Below, one piece after another: positions 61,801 to 64,000 of a DNA stretch of 64,000 nt. Position numbers and translations under genes: made by a program. Every line of letters begins with the position of its first letter. Position 1 is the first letter of the stretch. The notes under the pieces were generated by a model. That model was given only the letters and a program-made list of their open reading frames with translations. It had not been told where the DNA came from and made no database searches. The stretch is from Streptomyces niveus (GTDB lineage Bacteria; Actinomycetota; Actinomycetes; Streptomycetales; Streptomycetaceae): positions 61,009 to 125,008 of the forward strand of contig NZ_MDCR01000039.1 of the NCBI RefSeq assembly GCF_001723055.1, read 5' to 3'.

Positions 61801-62607
61801 ATCGAAGAGATGCCAAATGCTTTACGGACCTACAGGATTGACGAAAATCAGCAAGCATTCTCAGCGGCGCACGTGCTCGTGGCGATGCTTTGTCGACGCG
61901 CCGGAGACTCGGAAGGGCAGGCCAGACGATATCTCGACGTCTTGTCCGTTTTGCGCAGTTTACCCAAAGGGGAGCGAATGTCAGTCGCAGACATTCTCAC
62001 CCGGAACGTTGTTCACGACGCGGCATTGCTCCCGGAAAGTGTACTCTTGCCGATCCTTCTGGAGTTGATCCGCCTGTGGTCGACTGAACCAGGGGAGCTG
62101 CCAGTTCAGGCATGGAATCTACTCCAATCCTATGTGAAGAGTCAGATGGAGCGAGCAGACCTGCCGGAGAAGGAACGGGTGACACTTGTTAGTTCGCTCG
62201 TCGGTCATCTACACGGGTATGCGACCCGCTTCCGAAATAGCCCCACTCCGGAGGATCGTTTGATGCAAACGCTTCGAGAGGCTGAGACCACGCACGTTTG
62301 GGAGTTGGCTGGGCGCGGCTCCGGCCTTGAGGTGCTCAACGATGGTCTGTCCATCCTCGATGCCACCTCCGTTGCCGAGCCGGACGCGGTGATCGGGCTG
62401 CTACGGCTGGCGCGTGAACTCGGTGAGAGGGACTGGCTCGCTGAGCACGCCAGTTCCATGTTGTCGCGGCTTCCGGTGAGGGCGCTGAAGAGACTCCGAC
62501 CCAGTGATGTCGACTCAGTACGCGGACTGGTGCACGACGCTGAGCTGTTGGCCGCGCTGAATGAGATTGAACGCATATGGCGAGGCCCGTCCCCTTCGAG
62601 TATCTGA
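58900..62607 (+). CDS. XRE-NACHT STAND NTPase, probable horizontally acquired defence or regulatory ATPase
   Basis: 1235 residues from TTG 58900 (GGGGGG upstream; no better start). Residues about 9-66 form an XRE helix-turn-helix (IGLARALNRSEASVSELLNG). The NACHT core spans about 415-740: Walker A GHPGSGKSS at 419-427 (K425), Walker B LLDGFDELL at 490-498 (D492, D495, E496), sensor-type VTSR at 535-538, ARQPLLLLML at 599-608 and YEFLHATFGEYLVA at 725-738. About 500 residues of helical, non-repetitive sequence follow, where STAND proteins carry their sensor. Hand counts of single 60-base lines gave 34 G+C inside and 46 in the preceding gene. Two leucines use TTA (61822-61824 and 61960-61962). 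Bacterial NACHT proteins can defend against phage (established for relatives); this one could also be a transcriptional switch. Confidence 0.85.
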   Translation: MTGESAGAVADFCATLRRLVRGCGVPQIGLARALNRSEASVSELLNGRRSTPPKLDDILLILACCRASVGGHPPPGLSLDPGWWRTRLSELEATTEAQRRIAAPRVQTRESGAAETAGVQRIERVTFDFAGAVEILIGERGGFDDLVQETLEPLNLLGNASVSLRGLFEGFGARVRASRGTTRTALLCAADVVLLVSAFSSAVAEQGIVAGPEAGDGTGDVVTQVLEELGRIELGSARVRDSAELREEISAAYSSAVDVVYSLGNPFEYEPERLARLAWRRYEALLAPVTWDCPELRLTSETYDPDQELGRPPTTSDRVGLVELGSLFAEFACTGPVSAQQRERMRAPIASAEGSGPTIPSLEAGYVDPAFRVARHSIGRQLTAENWWQQQPLREDLAGFLGAYLITHQATQAPLLIFGHPGSGKSSLTKLMAARLPEAEYFSLRVELRHTPVDLDLQEQLELALFHSTGHRTAWPDAAGAGSEVTRVVLLDGFDELLQAGGDFIDMAQQWRYLKDIEQFQQRESELGRVTVFIVTSRTVVADQVFTPAASTVIRVEPFDDTRIIRWLEVWEVANRRYFAVHGLEPPTWQVVRPHLDLARQPLLLLMLALYDGVDNPLRRLGAHSVRRVDLYERLLKEFVRRQVVKKSGILPSAVEEDSVERELRRLSVIAIGMFNRRRQSITESDADKDLEALLDGDGSTLLFGRFFFVHESQTVVAAEEVRSYEFLHATFGEYLVARLIGAELQAVLDEWEAQSSELVNDTRLYALLSFVPLTDDAEVLRNAGELREITVTSEGNALPKLLRVLFSQAYQDGRRPRQSYQPIDRKSIERDATYTANLLLLAVLAEGSVSVSDFFATSAPIETWWRCVQIWRSQFGENAWEVFTGTLLLEDRAIGLDLERSWDICVKIRGVGMASAESLSWALRLSSLGPTSYHDSKGVNPANLIRRLSFVHDAEVHQLLHALFPLIEEMPNALRTYRIDENQQAFSAAHVLVAMLCRRAGDSEGQARRYLDVLSVLRSLPKGERMSVADILTRNVVHDAALLPESVLLPILLELIRLWSTEPGELPVQAWNLLQSYVKSQMERADLPEKERVTLVSSLVGHLHGYATRFRNSPTPEDRLMQTLREAETTHVWELAGRGSGLEVLNDGLSILDATSVAEPDAVIGLLRLARELGERDWLAEHASSMLSRLPVRALKRLRPSDVDSVRGLVHDAELLAALNEIERIWRGPSPSSI

Positions 62608-62692
62608 ACTGGTAGAAGCGATGTCGGTCTTCTGGTTCAGTTTCGGCTCGTGAGAGATGGTGGGCGGCTGGCCAGGGCTTTCAGGACTTTGA

Positions 62693-63394
62693 TCAGGGGC
62701 GGTACACGAGCAGTCTGGTGACCTCGTACGACATCGACCTCGTGGCCGGTTCCGGGGGCGGGTGGTAGCGGCCCGCGCAGACCGAGAGGTTGACGATCAG
62801 GTGGGCCTGCCAGTGGCGGCCCACGCCGGTGCGGTCGGCGAAGGCGCGGGTGCCGTTCACGTACCAGACCACCGAGCGGGCGCCGAGGTGGACCTCGAAG
62901 TCGACCCAGGCGCCGGGGCGGATCGCCTTGTGGCGGTAGTAGTGCTCGCCGCCGTTCACATGGTTCGACAGCTCCAGCAGGTCGGGGTTGTCCGGGTGGT
63001 ACTCGAACACGTCGATCTCGTTGCCGCCGTCCAGCCACGTCCAGATCGCCGGCCACGCGCCCACTTCGCGGGGGAGCCGGACCCGGGTCCGGAGGATGTC
63101 GCCCGCGCGGACCATGAAGTCGTCGGGGCTGCCCTCGGTGGTCAACAGGCCGGTGTACCAGGTGCCTTGGGGCATCCGGGTGGCCCGGAAGACGCCGCTT
63201 CTGCTGTAGGCGGGGTCCGGGGTGAGGTGGTCCAGTTTGTCGTCGCCCGGGTTGGTCGGGCCGCCGTCGGGATAGGCCCAGGAGCGGCCGGCCACCCATT
63301 GGTCCTCCGACGAGAAGTCCGCGGTGAACACCGGTGGGCCGTGGGGGGAAGGGAAGTTCGCGGACATGTCCGCCGTACCTGAGAATCCGGCCAT
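62693..63394 (-). CDS. Glycoside hydrolase family 16-like protein
   Basis: 233 residues from ATG 63394 (ATG 63367 is an equal alternative; neither has a good ribosome site). The GH16 catalytic signature ExDxxE is present as NEIDVFEYH. A jelly-roll pattern precedes it (TRVRLPREVGAWPAIWTW) and follows it (VHLGARSVVWYVNGTRAFAD). Family members cleave beta-1,3/1,4-glucans or galactans. Unusually there is no signal peptide, so it may be cytoplasmic, exported by another route, or have lost its leader. It converges on the NACHT gene. Confidence 0.8.
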   Translation of the reverse strand: MAGFSGTADMSANFPSPHGPPVFTADFSSEDQWVAGRSWAYPDGGPTNPGDDKLDHLTPDPAYSRSGVFRATRMPQGTWYTGLLTTEGSPDDFMVRAGDILRTRVRLPREVGAWPAIWTWLDGGNEIDVFEYHPDNPDLLELSNHVNGGEHYYRHKAIRPGAWVDFEVHLGARSVVWYVNGTRAFADRTGVGRHWQAHLIVNLSVCAGRYHPPPEPATRSMSYEVTRLLVYRP

Positions 63395-63662
63395 ACGGGT
63401 ATATGTACCTGCCGCCGCGTCCGACGAAACGCCATAAAAGACCGCACACTTACTCGACCCGGTCGGGACCCGAAGCGAGGGCTCCGGTGACCGCTAGCAC
63501 GGCGCCGTGCTCCCCACAACAGGTGAACGACCCGCTGTGGCACCCGTGTTGTGGAGCGCCGCCACATGTCGCGTGGGGCTGGGGCCTCCTACGGTGACCG
63601 CACCCCACTCCGGCCGTCGTACTTTCGAGTCCGCCGCCGGGACCATGCCGCGGGAGGTCACG
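63395..63662. promoter_or_regulatory. Intergenic region between GH16 and PHB depolymerase-like genes
   Basis: 268 bases with a 14-bp perfect palindrome GCACGGCGCCGTGC at 63497-63510 and a long dyad CCACAACA (63514-63521)/TGTTGTGG (63547-63554). No gene supported. The dyads are candidate operators or leader structures of the esterase gene. Confidence 0.4.
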
Positions 63663-64000
63663 TTGTCTCACGTATCGCCGTCCCCCTACGACCAGTTGGC
63701 CCGCACCCGACGGCGCGGGCGTCTGCGCCGTGTCGTCGGGCGGGTCGCCGCCGTCCTCGCCCTGGCCACCGGTATCGCCCTGCTCCCGCCCGCGCCCCAG
63801 GCGCGGGCCGCCGTCGCCCTCGAGCGGGTGACCAACTTCGGGGCCAACCCAGGTGGTCTGAACATGTACGTCTACCGGCCCGCGTCCCTCCCGGCGAACG
63901 CGCCGGTCGTCGTCGCGCTGCACGGCTGCACGCAGTCCGCCCAGATCTACGCCGACAACTCGGGCCTGAGCACCTTCGCCGACCGGCACGGCTTCCTGCT
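63663..64000 (+). CDS. Secreted PHB-depolymerase-family esterase, N-terminal part (runs off the window)
   Basis: 112 codons are visible from TTG 63663, chosen because GGGAGG lies five bases upstream; an in-frame ATG at 63645 is possible. Signal peptide: basic RTRRRGRLRR, hydrophobic core VAAVLALATGIALLP, cleavage near APQARA. The mature start ALERVTNFGANPGGLNMYVY and VALHGCTQSAQIYADNSGL match the LpqC/poly(3-hydroxybutyrate) depolymerase family; HGCTQ is the oxyanion-hole motif. The nucleophile and binding domains lie beyond the window. Confidence 0.85.
   Translation, partial: MSHVSPSPYDQLARTRRRGRLRRVVGRVAAVLALATGIALLPPAPQARAAVALERVTNFGANPGGLNMYVYRPASLPANAPVVVALHGCTQSAQIYADNSGLSTFADRHGFL

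Noticed and set aside
62637..63449. 270-codon alternative frame overlapping the GH16 gene
   Set aside because: Arg/Pro/Gly-rich shadow; the chosen frame has the ExDxxE signature.

Overview
The window comes from a high-GC actinomycete, almost certainly Streptomyces. The signs are very GC-rich third codon positions, many ATGA/GTGA start-stop overlaps, GTG and TTG starts, a DUF397/XRE-DUF5753 pair, an actinobacterial group 1h [NiFe]-hydrogenase locus, and rare TTA codons confined (as far as I checked) to one accessory gene. I saw no rRNA, tRNA, CRISPR array, insertion sequence or replication origin. All family names are assigned by reading motifs; no database search was run.

Layout. 1-7822: the end of a sugar ABC transporter (binding protein, two permeases) translationally coupled to a GH2 beta-galactosidase and a GH38 alpha-mannosidase. 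7832-11626: two divergent regulator/oxidoreductase pairs (quinone reductase/TetR, XRE/alcohol dehydrogenase). 11664-16835: two unrecognised genes facing a MoxR ATPase, a VWA/metallopeptidase-like protein and a 472-codon-class unknown. 16975-18959: an AraC regulator divergent from an aldo/keto reductase. 19234-27273: a secreted GH114 glycosidase, then a second sugar ABC transporter with a PfkB kinase, a GH4 glycosidase and a Gfo/Idh/MocA oxidoreductase. Neither transporter carries an ATPase gene. 27317-33477: dienelactone hydrolase, TetR, a secreted subtilisin-like protease and a fused SecD-SecF. 33530-36718: small DUF397/XRE/SAM-methyltransferase/sigma-like regulatory genes. 37129-39621: a secreted GH29 alpha-L-fucosidase.

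39663-54608 is one nearly complete locus for a high-affinity (atmospheric) H2-oxidising hydrogenase. hypB-hypA run left. hhyS, hhyL, an NifU/Rieske-like protein, several uncharacterised hydrogenase-linked proteins, a maturation protease, a HypC-HypF fusion, a second HypC, HypD, HypE and a DUF6390-like protein run right. HypA/HypB supply nickel, HypC-F build the Fe(CN)2CO unit and the protease trims HhyL. A perfect 16-bp stem-loop lies between hhyS and hhyL.

54616-57591 is a beta-lactamase region of the S. cacaoi type: a class A lipoprotein beta-lactamase divergent from a LysR activator (BlaA-like) coupled to a serine-hydrolase-like BlaB. 57724-58500 is a membrane-anchored Pro/Ser-rich protein. 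58563-62607 is the most unusual part: a 54-residue single-helix membrane protein, too short for ordinary ORF cut-offs, divergent from a 1235-residue XRE-NACHT NTPase. The NTPase has clearly lower GC and two TTA codons, and looks like a horizontally acquired, bldA-controlled STAND (possibly anti-phage) gene. A cytoplasmic-looking GH16 enzyme and the start of a secreted PHB-depolymerase-family esterase close the window.
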